From: Kutzneria sp. CA-103260
GTDB taxonomy: Bacteria > Actinomycetota > Actinomycetes > Mycobacteriales > Pseudonocardiaceae
Direction: 5' to 3'
DNA: 64,000 nt
Assembly: GCF_018263855.1 (NCBI RefSeq)
Contig: NZ_CP073318.1
Location: 558,001-622,000, forward strand
Positions 25,941 through 35,766 of the stretch are shown in pieces. A program made the position numbers and the translations under genes. How positions within the stretch are numbered: the first letter of the stretch is position 1; each line of letters begins with the position of its first letter. Under the pieces are notes generated by a model. The model worked only from the letters and a program-made list of their open reading frames with translations. It was not told where the DNA came from and did not search any database.

Positions 25941-27425
25941 ATGAGGCCAACGGACGCGATCGGCGCCGATGCGTCGTTCCCGGCCATGCCCCACGGGCAG
26001 ATGGTGGCCGTGTCGGACGCCTCGATCGACCAGATTCCCCTGGGCACAGGCGGTTCCGGCCCCGCGGACCTGTGCCGGATCACCGTGCACGGCCCGGACG
26101 GCCGCGCCGACCTGGCGATCCCCAGCGCCGCCACGTTCGGGCTGCTGGTGCCGGTGCTGGCCCGGCACGTCAACCGCGGCCAGGCCGAGGGCAGGGACTG
26201 GGTGTTGCAGCGCCTGGGCGAGTCGCCGCTGGACCTGGACGCCACGCCGGAGCAGGCCGAGATCCACGACGGTGACGTGCTCTACCTGCGGGCCGCCGAG
26301 GCCCCGATCCCGGAGCTGACCTACGACGACCTGGCCGACGGCATCGCCGACGCCATCGCCGCGCGGCCGGACCGCTGGCGGCCGGAATCCACGCGCCGCA
26401 CGCTGATCGGGCTGGCCACACTCGCGGCCGTCGCGCTGGGCGTCGCCACCTTGCTGGCCGGCGGCCCCGGTGGCTTGATCGCGATCTACTGTGGAGTGAT
26501 CACGCTGGCGCTGGGCGGCGGCGCGGTCGCCATCAACGAGCTCAGCGACGACCGGCCACTGTCCTATGTGGGCGGTATCGCCGCCTGCGCGTTCGCCGCG
26601 GCCGCCGGCCTGGTCGGCGCGCAGGACTCGGCCAACATGTTCGCCCCGCAGCCGTCCGGGGTCCTGCTGTCGGGGATCTGCGTGGTGCTGGTCGCCGGCG
26701 CGCTCGCCGCCGCGACCCGGGGCGGGGTCGCCATCTACGGCACCGCCGGCCTGCTGGGCATCTGCGCGATCCTCGGCTCCGTGCTGCGGACCGGCACCTC
26801 GGCCGACACCGCCGGCGCGGTCAGCATCGTCGCGGTCGCGCTGTTCCTGTTCGCCACGTTCGGAGCGCGCGTCGCCGCCCGCCTCGCTCGCCTGCGGGTG
26901 CCGACCCTCCCGCGCACCACCGACGAGCTCCAACAGGACATCGACCCCGCGCCGGCGTCGATGATCGCCGGCCGGTCCGCTCTCGCGGACGGCTACCTCA
27001 CCGCCGTGGTCGTGGCGTCGTCGGTGGTGGCGCTGGTGGACAGCCTCGTGCTGATCGGCGTGGACGGCTGGATCAGCGTGGTGCTGCCGCTGGTGTTCGG
27101 GCTGGCCTGTCTGCTGCGGGCCAAGTCCCTGCTGTCGGTGTGGCAGCGCGGCGCGACCGTCTGGGCCGGTGCGCTGATCATCACCGCGGTGGTCGTCGCG
27201 TACGCCTTCTCGCTGGCCCCGGTGGGGCGCATCGGCCTTCTCGTCGGTGTGGTGCTGGTGGTGGCGTTGCTGGTGATCGGCGCCTGGCGGCTGCCGACCA
27301 CCCGGCTGCTGCCGATCTGGGGCCAGGTGGCTGACATCGCCGAGCTGTGGACCGCGATCGCGCTGGTGCCGCTGCTGCTGGTCGTGCTGGACACGTACCA
27401 CTTCTTCCGGGCACTGGCGGGCTGA
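25941..27425 (+). CDS. eccD: T7SS membrane channel protein EccD
   Basis: A 494-residue protein with an N-terminal ubiquitin-like (YukD) domain (residues about 30-115; LCRITVHGPDGRADLAIP is its first hairpin) followed by about eleven transmembrane helices. This is the EccD/Snm4 architecture. Two EccD copies per protomer line the T7SS membrane complex. ATG 25941 follows AGGAG by eleven bases. The frame is open upstream into the eccC end, but those residues do not fit the family. It lies between eccC and eccB. Confidence 0.92.
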   Translation: MRPTDAIGADASFPAMPHGQMVAVSDASIDQIPLGTGGSGPADLCRITVHGPDGRADLAIPSAATFGLLVPVLARHVNRGQAEGRDWVLQRLGESPLDLDATPEQAEIHDGDVLYLRAAEAPIPELTYDDLADGIADAIAARPDRWRPESTRRTLIGLATLAAVALGVATLLAGGPGGLIAIYCGVITLALGGGAVAINELSDDRPLSYVGGIAACAFAAAAGLVGAQDSANMFAPQPSGVLLSGICVVLVAGALAAATRGGVAIYGTAGLLGICAILGSVLRTGTSADTAGAVSIVAVALFLFATFGARVAARLARLRVPTLPRTTDELQQDIDPAPASMIAGRSALADGYLTAVVVASSVVALVDSLVLIGVDGWISVVLPLVFGLACLLRAKSLLSVWQRGATVWAGALIITAVVVAYAFSLAPVGRIGLLVGVVLVVALLVIGAWRLPTTRLLPIWGQVADIAELWTAIALVPLLLVVLDTYHFFRALAG

Positions 27426-27430
27426 GGCGG

Positions 27431-28786
27431 ATGCAGACTCGACGCGATCACGTTCAGGCCTACCAGTTCGTCACCTCGCGCCTGGCCAGCGCCCTGACCG
27501 CGGGCGACCCCGGCCGCGGCGAGTCGCCGCTGCGCCGCTCGTCGCTGGGCCTGATGTGGGGCGTGCTGGTCGCGGTGCTGCTGTGCGGCGGATTCGCGAT
27601 CTACGGGCTGATCAACCCGGGCGGCAACAACGACTACAAGAAGCCCGGCGCGATCGTGGTGGAGAAGGAGACCGGCAACCGGTACCTCTACATCAACGGC
27701 ACGCTGTACCCGACGCTGAACACCGCCTCGGCGATGCTGTTCTTCGCCGGCACCAACACCACCGGCACGTTCACCCCGGTCTCCCGCGCCTCCCTGGTCG
27801 GCGTCCCGCACGGCCGGTCGGTCGGCATCCCCGGCGCGCCGGACTCGGTGCCGCAGGCCAAGGACATGCTGCCGGCCCAGTGGTCGCTGTGCGCGGACCC
27901 GGGCGCGGACGAGCCGACGATGCGGATCGACGTGGACCCGAACTCGCCGACCACGGCGTTCCCCGCGGACTCGAAGTTCCTTGTGCAGGGCCAGGATCAC
28001 GTGAACTACGTGGTGTGGCGGAACACGATCTACCCGATCGGCTCGCACACCGCGTTGGTGGCGCTGGGGTTGGGCGACACCGCGCCCACGCTGGTGCCCA
28101 CTGCCTGGATCCACCAGTTGCACGCCGGGCAGACCCTGGACGTGCCGGTGATCGACGGCGCCGGCCAGAACGGGCCCACTGTGGACGGTCAGCCGTCCAA
28201 GGTCGGTGACCTGTTCGAATCCGTTGTGGGTGCGGAGAAGGAGACCTTCGTGCTGCGCAAGGACGGCGTGGCCCCGGTCAACGACACCTCGCTGGCCCTG
28301 CTGCTCAGCCGGCCCGGCGCGCACCAGCCGCGGCAGGTCAGCACGGCCGCCCTGGTCGCGCTGCCGCAGTCCGGCGACCACTCCACCCTCCAGGGCATGC
28401 CGAACATGGTGACGTCCAAGACCTACAGCGCCGACGACGCCGCGGTGTGCGTGCGGCAGCGCTCCTCGGGCGACGCGGTCGGCCTCGGGTCGCTGGTGAT
28501 CGAGCCGATCAAGATGTCGGCCGGGCAGATCACCATGAACGTGCCGGCCGGCAAGGGTCTGATCGCGGTCAGCGAGCCCGCGCCGCAGCAGGCCGACAAG
28601 CGTGTGTACTACCTGATCACCGATCTCGGCGAGAAGTTCCGGGTCGCGCAGCAGGCGTTCGGACCGCTCCAGATCGGCGGCTCCGCCGTCGGCGTGCCCA
28701 AGGAGGTCCTGGACGCCATGCCGTCCGGGCCGGATCTCGTGATGGGCGCGCAGGTGCTGGCGGCGAACACCCGAGGAGGGCAGTGA
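27431..28786 (+). CDS. eccB: T7SS protein EccB
   Basis: A 451-residue protein beginning MQTRRDHVQAYQFVTSRL, the typical EccB N-terminus. A single membrane helix follows at residues about 40-62 (LMWGVLVAVLLCGGFAIYGL) and then a large extracytoplasmic domain of repeated R-domains. YVVWRNTIYPIG and CVRQR-type segments match the family. EccB stabilises the complex on the outer face of the membrane. The gene starts five bases after the eccD stop, and a GAGG precedes ATG 27431. Confidence 0.92.
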   Translation: MQTRRDHVQAYQFVTSRLASALTAGDPGRGESPLRRSSLGLMWGVLVAVLLCGGFAIYGLINPGGNNDYKKPGAIVVEKETGNRYLYINGTLYPTLNTASAMLFFAGTNTTGTFTPVSRASLVGVPHGRSVGIPGAPDSVPQAKDMLPAQWSLCADPGADEPTMRIDVDPNSPTTAFPADSKFLVQGQDHVNYVVWRNTIYPIGSHTALVALGLGDTAPTLVPTAWIHQLHAGQTLDVPVIDGAGQNGPTVDGQPSKVGDLFESVVGAEKETFVLRKDGVAPVNDTSLALLLSRPGAHQPRQVSTAALVALPQSGDHSTLQGMPNMVTSKTYSADDAAVCVRQRSSGDAVGLGSLVIEPIKMSAGQITMNVPAGKGLIAVSEPAPQQADKRVYYLITDLGEKFRVAQQAFGPLQIGGSAVGVPKEVLDAMPSGPDLVMGAQVLAANTRGGQ

Positions 28787-28787
28787 C

Positions 28788-31700
28788 ATGATGCTGGGCA
28801 CGAGGCTGCGCACCTGGGCCGTGGGGACGTCCGATTCCGGGACACTGCCGCAGGTGGCGTGCGTCGAAGCGGGGCACGCGCTGCTGCTGCACCTGGAGGG
28901 GCACCTCAACCCGCGCGCGCTGGCCTTCGCCCGCATGATCGCGCCCGACCCCGATCACACCGTGGTGGTGGCTGATGTGCCGCCGGACGGCCCGATCGAG
29001 CTCTGGCACGCCGTCGCCGCCCTGCTGGGCCGCCGCCGCGGCGGCTACCGGCTGGTGCTGGGCAAGCATTCCCGTGACGCGGCCGTGATGACCGGCCAGT
29101 GGCTGGCCGAACGGCTCAACTGCCCCGTTCTCGTGCCCGACGGCGACGTGGTGATGGCCCCCGGCGGCGCGCTGTTCAGCTCCGCGCTGCAGGGCGTCGG
29201 CTGGGTCCGGTTCCGCCGGGGCCGTGCGCCGCAACAGGATTCGCGCCACTTCCCGATCCCGGACTGGACTTTCCCCGGCGCCGAGCAGATCTGGCAGCCC
29301 GGCCCGGTCAGCGTCGTGGAGCCGCTGCCGGCCGGCGTGTGGATCCGGCCGCTGGAGTCGGCCGACGACCAGCGGGCGCTGCTGATCTCCGGCCTGGTGC
29401 CGCGCTCGGACCTGATGACCGTGGTGCTGGGGTCGCCGAACTCGCGGCCGGTGCCGATGGCGGAGATCTCCCGGTTCTGCCACTCGGTTCCGCCGGAGCA
29501 CCGGGACCGGGTCCGCTTCGTCCAGTACGGACCGGTCGAGGTGCTGCGTTCCTCGGTGGGGCAAGCGCTTGCGGACCAGCTCGGCGCGCCGGTCACCTTC
29601 TACGCCGGCCTGCCGTCCACCGAGGGCACCGTGCACGTCGTCTCGCCCGAGGGCGGTCTGGGCTGGCGTTCCTTCGCCCGCGAGCTGCGCTACCACCCGC
29701 GCGCCGCGGCCGCCGGCCGGATCATGCCGCCGCAGCTGGTCGCCTATGACACCCCGATGCCCGGCGCTTCCGAGTTGTCGCCCGGCGTCTACTGGTACGC
29801 CAGCGACGCCGTCGTCGAGATCGTCCAGAGTGGACTGTGGCTGCGGCCGCCGGTCGCCCCGGTCAACGCCGACCACGTGCGGACCGCCCCCAGCGACCCC
29901 CGGCACGCCGCCGTCGTGTTCGACACCTCCTCGCGGCACCTGACCGACCGGATGCAGGCCCTGGCCGGGGAAATCCTGGCCACCATGGATCCGGCCATGC
30001 GCCGCATGTTCCGGGTGCTGCCCGCCGCCGTGCTCATCGCCAACAGCCACCACGTGCCGGTCCTGCCGGCCCGGGGCATGGTCGTCGAGTCCGTGCCCGG
30101 CCGCTGGACCGCCGAGTCCGTGGAGCTCCCCGCCGACCACGGCGTCGAGCTGATGGCCCCCCGGCTGGCTCTCCCGGCCCTGCCGGCCGCGTCGGTCGAC
30201 GCCCCGGTCGAGGCCACGGTTGTCGTGTCCGCCGACATGATCGAGGACGCCGACGTCGTCGACGAGCCTGATGCCGTCCCCGCTGTGGCCGAGCCCGCCG
30301 GTCCTGCGGCTGCTGGCGACATCGTTGACAAGCTTGATTCGGCAACTGTCGCCGTGCCCTTCGTGGCGATGCCCGTGGTTCCCGCCGTCGACCGCGATGA
30401 CGAGCTGGATTCCCCGACCCTGTCCGCCCGTTTTGTGGCCAAGCCGGCCGAGCCCGTCGTTCCCGGTGCCAGCACCGACATCGTATTGGAATCGGCCGTC
30501 ATCGGCCTCGCCGGCGGCACCGTCGACGAGGAGCCCCCGGCCGCTGAGCCTGTTGCGCTGCCTGTGGTCGAGGCTCCGTCCGTGGTGGCCACCGATGCCC
30601 CGGCCACACCGGTCACCGAGTCCGCCGACCCGATCGCCGTCACCGCCGAGCCGCCGGCCGCTGCCGCAATCGCCGAGCCGCCGGTTGTCGCTGAGCCGCC
30701 AGCCGCCGCCGGACCGATTGCCGCCGCTGCTGGTGCTGGTGCCGAGCCGCCGGTAGTCGCTGAGCCGGCCGCTGCCCCCGAGCCTGAGGCCGCGCCGAAG
30801 CCGATCGTCACCTCGGCGGTCGACGCGCCGCCGGCGGCGATGCCGACCGGGCTGCGGCTGGAGTCCTCGGTGCCGGACTTCGGCATCGACTTCGCCGCCA
30901 TCGCGGTCCCGGCGCCGGCGCCGAAGGCCGAGGCCCCGAAGGTCGAGTCCACGCCGCAGCCCGACGCGGCCGCGATCCTGGAGCCCGAGCCGCTGCCGGA
31001 GCCGACGCCCGTCGTGGCGCCGGAGCCCGAGCCGGTCGCCGTCGCGGAGCCGGAGGCCGTCGCCGCCCGCGCCGTCGCGGTGCAGCCGGTGCCGGCGGCG
31101 GGGGCGTGCGCGGTGCCGCCGGACCGTGGCCTGACCGAGGAGCGGGCCTGGCTGCGCAAGACCCTGAACTCCCAGTACGACGTGGCCGCCAGCACAGTGT
31201 CCAGGATGCTGTCGCAGGTGCCGGGCCTCCGGGTCGGCATGCAGGCCGACGAGGTGCTGGCCGACTTGGTCGGCGTCCGCGTCTACCTGACCGGCGACAG
31301 CGCCGGCCTGGACGAGGCGGTCCGCTCGGCTGTCTCCGGCCCGCACGTGCCGCTGGCCCGCGTCGTGACCTCCGGTCTGAAGCGCCTGCCGTCCTACCGC
31401 GGCGCGACCCAGCTGTGGGCGGCGGCCGGCGAGTCCGAGCTGGACTGGTATCGCAATCGCTTGCTGGTCAGCGAATGGGCCTTCCTGACCGCCACCACGG
31501 CCGGCCGCCCGGCCATGGACGGCGAGGTGGAGTTCCGCGTGTGGTCGATGACCGCCCGCCGCACCCAGCTGATCGACCCGTCCGTCGACGACCAGGTGCT
31601 GTTCGTGCCGGGCACCAACTTCAAGGTGCTGGAAGTCCGGGACGAGCCGAACCCGGTAGTGCTGCTGCGCGAGCTGTCCACCGCCGAGATCGGCGAGGAC

Positions 31701-31865
31701 GGCCAGGTCAACACCGGCCGCAGCATGTTCGACGACCTGGCGCTCGGCGGCCTCGACCAGGCCGCGCAGGCCTGGGCCCAGGTCGCCGGCGCCGCCGCGG
31801 CGCGGCCGACGGCCAGCGCCCCGCCCGGACTGCTTTCCACCGCCATGGAGAGGACGAGCGCATGA
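28788..31865 (+). CDS. T7SS-locus protein with C-terminal ADP-ribosyltransferase-like domain
   Basis: A 1025-residue soluble protein of three parts. Residues 1-480 are an unrecognised globular region. Residues 480-770 are a Pro/Ala/Glu/Val-rich linker with many AEPP repeats. Residues 775-1000 resemble an ADP-ribosyltransferase: LPSYRGATQ (Arg 871), SEWAFLTATT in the second-motif position and QVLFVPGTNFKV where active enzymes read EVLFPPGTRF. The usual catalytic Glu is Gln, so the domain may be inactive. GAGGAGGG precedes tandem ATGs at 28788. Its place after eccB is where eccE often lies, but it has no transmembrane helices. Its stop overlaps the next start (ATGA). Confidence 0.65.
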   Translation: MMLGTRLRTWAVGTSDSGTLPQVACVEAGHALLLHLEGHLNPRALAFARMIAPDPDHTVVVADVPPDGPIELWHAVAALLGRRRGGYRLVLGKHSRDAAVMTGQWLAERLNCPVLVPDGDVVMAPGGALFSSALQGVGWVRFRRGRAPQQDSRHFPIPDWTFPGAEQIWQPGPVSVVEPLPAGVWIRPLESADDQRALLISGLVPRSDLMTVVLGSPNSRPVPMAEISRFCHSVPPEHRDRVRFVQYGPVEVLRSSVGQALADQLGAPVTFYAGLPSTEGTVHVVSPEGGLGWRSFARELRYHPRAAAAGRIMPPQLVAYDTPMPGASELSPGVYWYASDAVVEIVQSGLWLRPPVAPVNADHVRTAPSDPRHAAVVFDTSSRHLTDRMQALAGEILATMDPAMRRMFRVLPAAVLIANSHHVPVLPARGMVVESVPGRWTAESVELPADHGVELMAPRLALPALPAASVDAPVEATVVVSADMIEDADVVDEPDAVPAVAEPAGPAAAGDIVDKLDSATVAVPFVAMPVVPAVDRDDELDSPTLSARFVAKPAEPVVPGASTDIVLESAVIGLAGGTVDEEPPAAEPVALPVVEAPSVVATDAPATPVTESADPIAVTAEPPAAAAIAEPPVVAEPPAAAGPIAAAAGAGAEPPVVAEPAAAPEPEAAPKPIVTSAVDAPPAAMPTGLRLESSVPDFGIDFAAIAVPAPAPKAEAPKVESTPQPDAAAILEPEPLPEPTPVVAPEPEPVAVAEPEAVAARAVAVQPVPAAGACAVPPDRGLTEERAWLRKTLNSQYDVAASTVSRMLSQVPGLRVGMQADEVLADLVGVRVYLTGDSAGLDEAVRSAVSGPHVPLARVVTSGLKRLPSYRGATQLWAAAGESELDWYRNRLLVSEWAFLTATTAGRPAMDGEVEFRVWSMTARRTQLIDPSVDDQVLFVPGTNFKVLEVRDEPNPVVLLRELSTAEIGEDGQVNTGRSMFDDLALGGLDQAAQAWAQVAGAAAARPTASAPPGLLSTAMERTSA

Positions 31866-34800
31866 CCCGGCAGGTTCTCGAGGTGCCGGGCGCCTTCCGC
31901 ACCATCGCGGAGGCGCTGGCCAAGGCCACCGACGGCTCGGTGATCAACGTCGCCGCCGGCCGGTACGAGGAGTCGCTGGCCATCACCGGCGTCGTGACCA
32001 TCAGCGCCCAGGACGGCCCCGGCACGGTTCGCCTGCACGCCACCAAGGGCAGCACGCTGGTGGTCGCCGGCGGCGCGGTGCAACTGTCCGGGTTGGACAT
32101 CACCGGCGACGACGCCGAGCTGCCGGTGCTGGACGTCCGGCACGGCGAGGCAGCGCTGGACAACTGCCGGGTCGGCGGCGCGGCCTGGACGGCGGTGCTG
32201 GCCAGGCAGACCGGCGTGGTGGCGATGCGGCAGTGCCGGGTGCAGAACCCGACCGGCGCCGGCGTCGTGGTCACCTCCGTCGGCAACAGCTCCGTCGAGG
32301 AGACGGTGATCGCCGAGGTCGGCTCGTCGGCGATGGTCGTGGCCGAGAACGGCCGGGTGCAGGTGCGCGGCTGCGTCTTCGACCATGTCAAGGGCAACGG
32401 CCTGTGCGTCAACGGCTCCGGCGTCGGCCAGATCGCCGACACCAAGATCGTCGGCAGCGGCAAGCCGGCGGTGGTGATCGAGCAGGAGGGCAAGGCGGAG
32501 CTGACCCGGGTCAGCATCACCGAGAGCGCCAGCCTGGACGCCTATCTCACCAGCGCGGGCGCGGTCACCATGACCGACTGCGCGTTCAGCGGCTCGGGCG
32601 GCCAGTCCGTGCACATCGCCAACGGCGCGAAGCCGACGCTGCGCGGCTGCACCTTGACCGGCGCCGCGCGCCAGGGCATGCATGTGACCGGCGGCGCGTC
32701 GCCGGTGATCGAGAACTGCACCATCACGGAGAGCCCGATCGGCCTGCTGGTCGACGCCTCCGCGGACCCGACGGTCAAGATGCTGACTGTCACCAAGGCT
32801 GACCAGTCGGCGGTGTTGGTGAGCGGTGGCGGAAAGCCCCGCATCGACGGGCTCTCGGTGGACGGGGGAGTGCGGGTCGTCGACTCCGGCATCGACCTGC
32901 GCCGTGCCGTCATCGAGCTGGCCAACGGAGTCGGCGTCGCGCTGGAGGGTTCGTCCACCGGCCGCGTCGACGAGTTGCGGGTGCGCACCGCCGCCGGCGC
33001 GGGTCTGCTGCTGACCGGCCAGGCGCGGGCGGCCGTGAGCTCGGCGGCGGCGCTGGGCTGCCCGATCGAGATCGGCTCCGGCAGCGTGCTGACGCTGGAG
33101 GCCAGCGAGGTCACCGAGGTTCGCGGCGCCGGCATCGTCGTCGCGGACGGCGGCACGCTGCGGGCCACCCGCTGCCGCGTGCACCACAACTCCGGGCCGG
33201 GCATCGACGTCCAGGGCAGTGGAGTGTCCGAACTGGACTCCTGCGAGATCTTCGACAACGAGGGCAGCGCCCCGCCGGCCCCGCCCGCGCCGCCGGTCGC
33301 CCCCGCGGCGCCCGCGCCGGCCCCGACCGCGAACGCCCAGCCGGCCGCTCCGGCAGCCCCCGCTGCGGCTCCGGCGGCCGCCGCCGACCAGGGCGATGAG
33401 CAGGCGTCGCACCGTGGCGACGGCCCGCTGGCCGACCTGCACAGCCTCGTCGGCCTCGACTCGGTGAAGGCCGAAGTCACCGGCCTGATCAACCTGAACC
33501 GGATGGCCCAGCGGCGGGAGCAGATGGGCCTGCCGATGCCCGCGCTGAGCCGGCACCTGGTGTTCGCCGGCCCGCCCGGCACCGGTAAGACCACGGTCGC
33601 CCGGCTCTACGGCTCGGTCCTCGCGGAACTCGGGATTCTCCGCCAGGGCCACATGATCGAGGTCGCGCGGCAGGACCTGGTCGCGCAGTACATCGGCGCC
33701 ACCGCCATCAAGACCACCGAGGTGTTCGAGAAGGCGCTCGGCGGCGTGCTGTTCATCGACGAGGCGTACACGCTGACCAGCCAGTCCGGCGGCTCCGGCC
33801 CGGACTTCGGCCAGGAGGCCGTCGACACGGTCATGAAGCTGATGGAGGACCACCGCACCGACATCGTGGTGATCGTCGCCGGCTACACCGACCAGATGGA
33901 GCAGTTCCTCGCCTCCAACCCTGGTATGGCCTCCCGGTTCACCAAGACCGTGGAATTCCCCAACTACACGGTGGACGAGCTGGTCACCATCGTCCGGGGC
34001 ATGGCGGCCAAGCACTACTACGAGCTCGACGACGACGTGCTGAACGCGCTGCACCGGTACTTCGACAAGACGCCGAAGGGCAAGACCTTCGGTAACGGCC
34101 GTGTGGCCCGCCAGCTGTTCGAATCGATGATCGCCACCCAGGCCTCCCGGCTGGCGATCTCCGGCGGCGCGGACAACGAGCTGAGCCGGTTCGCCACCAC
34201 CGACGTGCCGATGGCCGATGGCGACGACGGCAGCGACACGCCCGAGGACAACCTGCCGCCCGGCCCAAGCGCCCGCCGACTGTCCACTTTGGTCGGTCAG
34301 CAGGCGGTGAAGGACGCGCTGCTGGCCCGGTTGACCGGCCTGCTGGCGCTGCACCGCCGGCGACAGCCGCTGGCCGGCCTGGCCAACATGGTGTTCGACG
34401 GCCCGGTCGGCAGCGGCCGGCGCACCGTGGCCCGGCTGTTCACCCGCTCGCTGGCCGAGCTGGGGCTGATCGCCGCCGGCGCGGTCGTGGAGCTGCCGCT
34501 GTCCTCGTTGCCGTGCAAGTTCGACGGCCAGGCCGAGATCCGGGTGCGGGTCGCGGTCGGGGCGGCCGCCGGCGGCGCGCTGCTCGTCGACATCGATCCG
34601 CTGTTCCTGCAACGGTCCGATGTCGAGAAGGGCCGCGTCGTCAACGCGGTGCGCGAGGTGCTCGCGGCGGCCCCGGCGGACACCGTGCTGCTGCTCGTGG
34701 GGCAGCAGCAACTCATCGGCGCACTGCTCGGCCGGACCGAACTCGCCGGTCGGTTCGCCGAGCACCTGCGCTTCACCGACTACTCGCCGGCCGAGAGGGC

Positions 34801-35020
34801 CGAACTCGTCGTCCGCTGGTGGACAGAGAACGGTTGGCAGGCGGGGGAAGGCGTCGCCGCGATGCTGACGGCCGGGTTGCCGGCCGGCGGCGTGCGGGAC
34901 GCGCACAAGCTCGCCGCGGTGGTCGCGGCGAGCACCACCTCCAGGACGGTCACCACGGCCGACCTCGACGGTGCCAAGCCGTCGGTCGAGGAGCGAAAGG
35001 CGGTGCCCGTGCCGGCGTGA
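31862..35020 (+). CDS. parallel beta-helix fused to EccA-type (CbxX/CfxQ) AAA+ ATPase
   Basis: A 1052-residue protein. Residues 1-460 form a right-handed parallel beta-helix, with about 22-residue rungs such as NSSVEETVIAEVGSSAMVV and KPTLRGCTLTGA. An Ala/Pro linker (about 460-510) leads to a CbxX/CfxQ AAA+ domain: LVGLDSVKAEV, GPPGTGKTTVARLYG, VLFIDEAYTL and an arginine finger in GMASRFTKTVEF. A second domain (about 800-1040) keeps the fold but has a weakened P-loop, GPVGSGRRTVAR. The AAA+ part is that of EccA, the T7SS cytosolic chaperone, but the TPR N-terminus of EccA is replaced by the beta-helix. It is coupled to the upstream gene by an ATGA overlap. Confidence 0.85.
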   Translation: MTRQVLEVPGAFRTIAEALAKATDGSVINVAAGRYEESLAITGVVTISAQDGPGTVRLHATKGSTLVVAGGAVQLSGLDITGDDAELPVLDVRHGEAALDNCRVGGAAWTAVLARQTGVVAMRQCRVQNPTGAGVVVTSVGNSSVEETVIAEVGSSAMVVAENGRVQVRGCVFDHVKGNGLCVNGSGVGQIADTKIVGSGKPAVVIEQEGKAELTRVSITESASLDAYLTSAGAVTMTDCAFSGSGGQSVHIANGAKPTLRGCTLTGAARQGMHVTGGASPVIENCTITESPIGLLVDASADPTVKMLTVTKADQSAVLVSGGGKPRIDGLSVDGGVRVVDSGIDLRRAVIELANGVGVALEGSSTGRVDELRVRTAAGAGLLLTGQARAAVSSAAALGCPIEIGSGSVLTLEASEVTEVRGAGIVVADGGTLRATRCRVHHNSGPGIDVQGSGVSELDSCEIFDNEGSAPPAPPAPPVAPAAPAPAPTANAQPAAPAAPAAAPAAAADQGDEQASHRGDGPLADLHSLVGLDSVKAEVTGLINLNRMAQRREQMGLPMPALSRHLVFAGPPGTGKTTVARLYGSVLAELGILRQGHMIEVARQDLVAQYIGATAIKTTEVFEKALGGVLFIDEAYTLTSQSGGSGPDFGQEAVDTVMKLMEDHRTDIVVIVAGYTDQMEQFLASNPGMASRFTKTVEFPNYTVDELVTIVRGMAAKHYYELDDDVLNALHRYFDKTPKGKTFGNGRVARQLFESMIATQASRLAISGGADNELSRFATTDVPMADGDDGSDTPEDNLPPGPSARRLSTLVGQQAVKDALLARLTGLLALHRRRQPLAGLANMVFDGPVGSGRRTVARLFTRSLAELGLIAAGAVVELPLSSLPCKFDGQAEIRVRVAVGAAAGGALLVDIDPLFLQRSDVEKGRVVNAVREVLAAAPADTVLLLVGQQQLIGALLGRTELAGRFAEHLRFTDYSPAERAELVVRWWTENGWQAGEGVAAMLTAGLPAGGVRDAHKLAAVVAASTTSRTVTTADLDGAKPSVEERKAVPVPA

Positions 35021-35090
35021 GCCGGACCGGACACCGAAACAAACCAACGTGGTGACCTAGCGCACCACCAGCTGTGAGGAGCGAAGCCAC

Positions 35091-35420
35091 ATGGCGTCGT
35101 CGATTTCCAAGATCGATCTTGCTGGTCTTTCCGGGACCGCGCAGAGCCAGCAGGAGGCCGTCGACTCGGTGCAGAGCGACCTGCAGCGGGTCATCAGCGA
35201 GTGCGACTCGCTCGCCGCCGCGTGGACCGGCGACGCGGCCACGCTGTTCCAGGACGCGATGAGCAACTTCCAGGAAGGCGCCAACAAGGTGCTGGCCTCC
35301 CTGCGCGAGATGCAGGAGAAGATGGTCAGCACGCACAGCAACTTCAGCGGCACCCACGAGAACATCAACACGGTGGCGCGCAGCACGACCAGCTCCATGG
35401 GCGGCCTGCAGGGTCTGTGA
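35091..35420 (+). CDS. WXG100 protein (Esx family)
   Basis: A 109-residue helical hairpin with the WTG turn (AAAWTGDAATLF, residues about 43-54), the hallmark of WXG100 T7SS substrates. AGGAG lies before ATG 35091. The acidic/Gln-rich second helix and polar tail suit pairing with the next small protein as an ESAT-6/CFP-10-like heterodimer. Its place after the ATPases and before the larger substrates matches esx genes elsewhere. Confidence 0.92.
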   Translation: MASSISKIDLAGLSGTAQSQQEAVDSVQSDLQRVISECDSLAAAWTGDAATLFQDAMSNFQEGANKVLASLREMQEKMVSTHSNFSGTHENINTVARSTTSSMGGLQGL

Positions 35421-35463
35421 CCCACTTCCCCCTTACCTGAACGAATCCGAGAGAGAGAAGACA

Positions 35464-35751
35464 ATGGCCGACTACTCCATGCAGCTGGACACGACGCCGC
35501 AGATCGGTGAGGCGCTCCAGGGCATCGCCAACGAGCTGACCCAGGTCGGCGAGTCGCTGGTCAGCGCGATCAACTCGCGGCTGGCCGACACCGACGGCGC
35601 CACCAAGGACCAGTTCATGCTGGTTCAGCAGCACTACAACCAGGCGCACGAGGACATGACCCAGAAGCTGCAGCGGGCCCAGCACGACCTCATGCAGATC
35701 CACGAGCTGATCACGCACGGCGAGAAGGTCGGCACGCAGACCTGGTCCTGA
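35464..35751 (+). CDS. Esx-like partner protein without a WXG motif
   Basis: A 95-residue protein predicted to be two helices joined at LADTDGATKDQF, in place of the WXG turn. The size, the helical pattern and the position 44 bases after the WXG100 gene suggest it is the second member of an Esx heterodimer. A purine-rich ribosome site (GAGAGAGAAG) precedes ATG 35464. The family itself is not one I can name. Confidence 0.75.
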   Translation: MADYSMQLDTTPQIGEALQGIANELTQVGESLVSAINSRLADTDGATKDQFMLVQQHYNQAHEDMTQKLQRAQHDLMQIHELITHGEKVGTQTWS

Positions 35752-35766
35752 CCCCGGAGGTCGACA

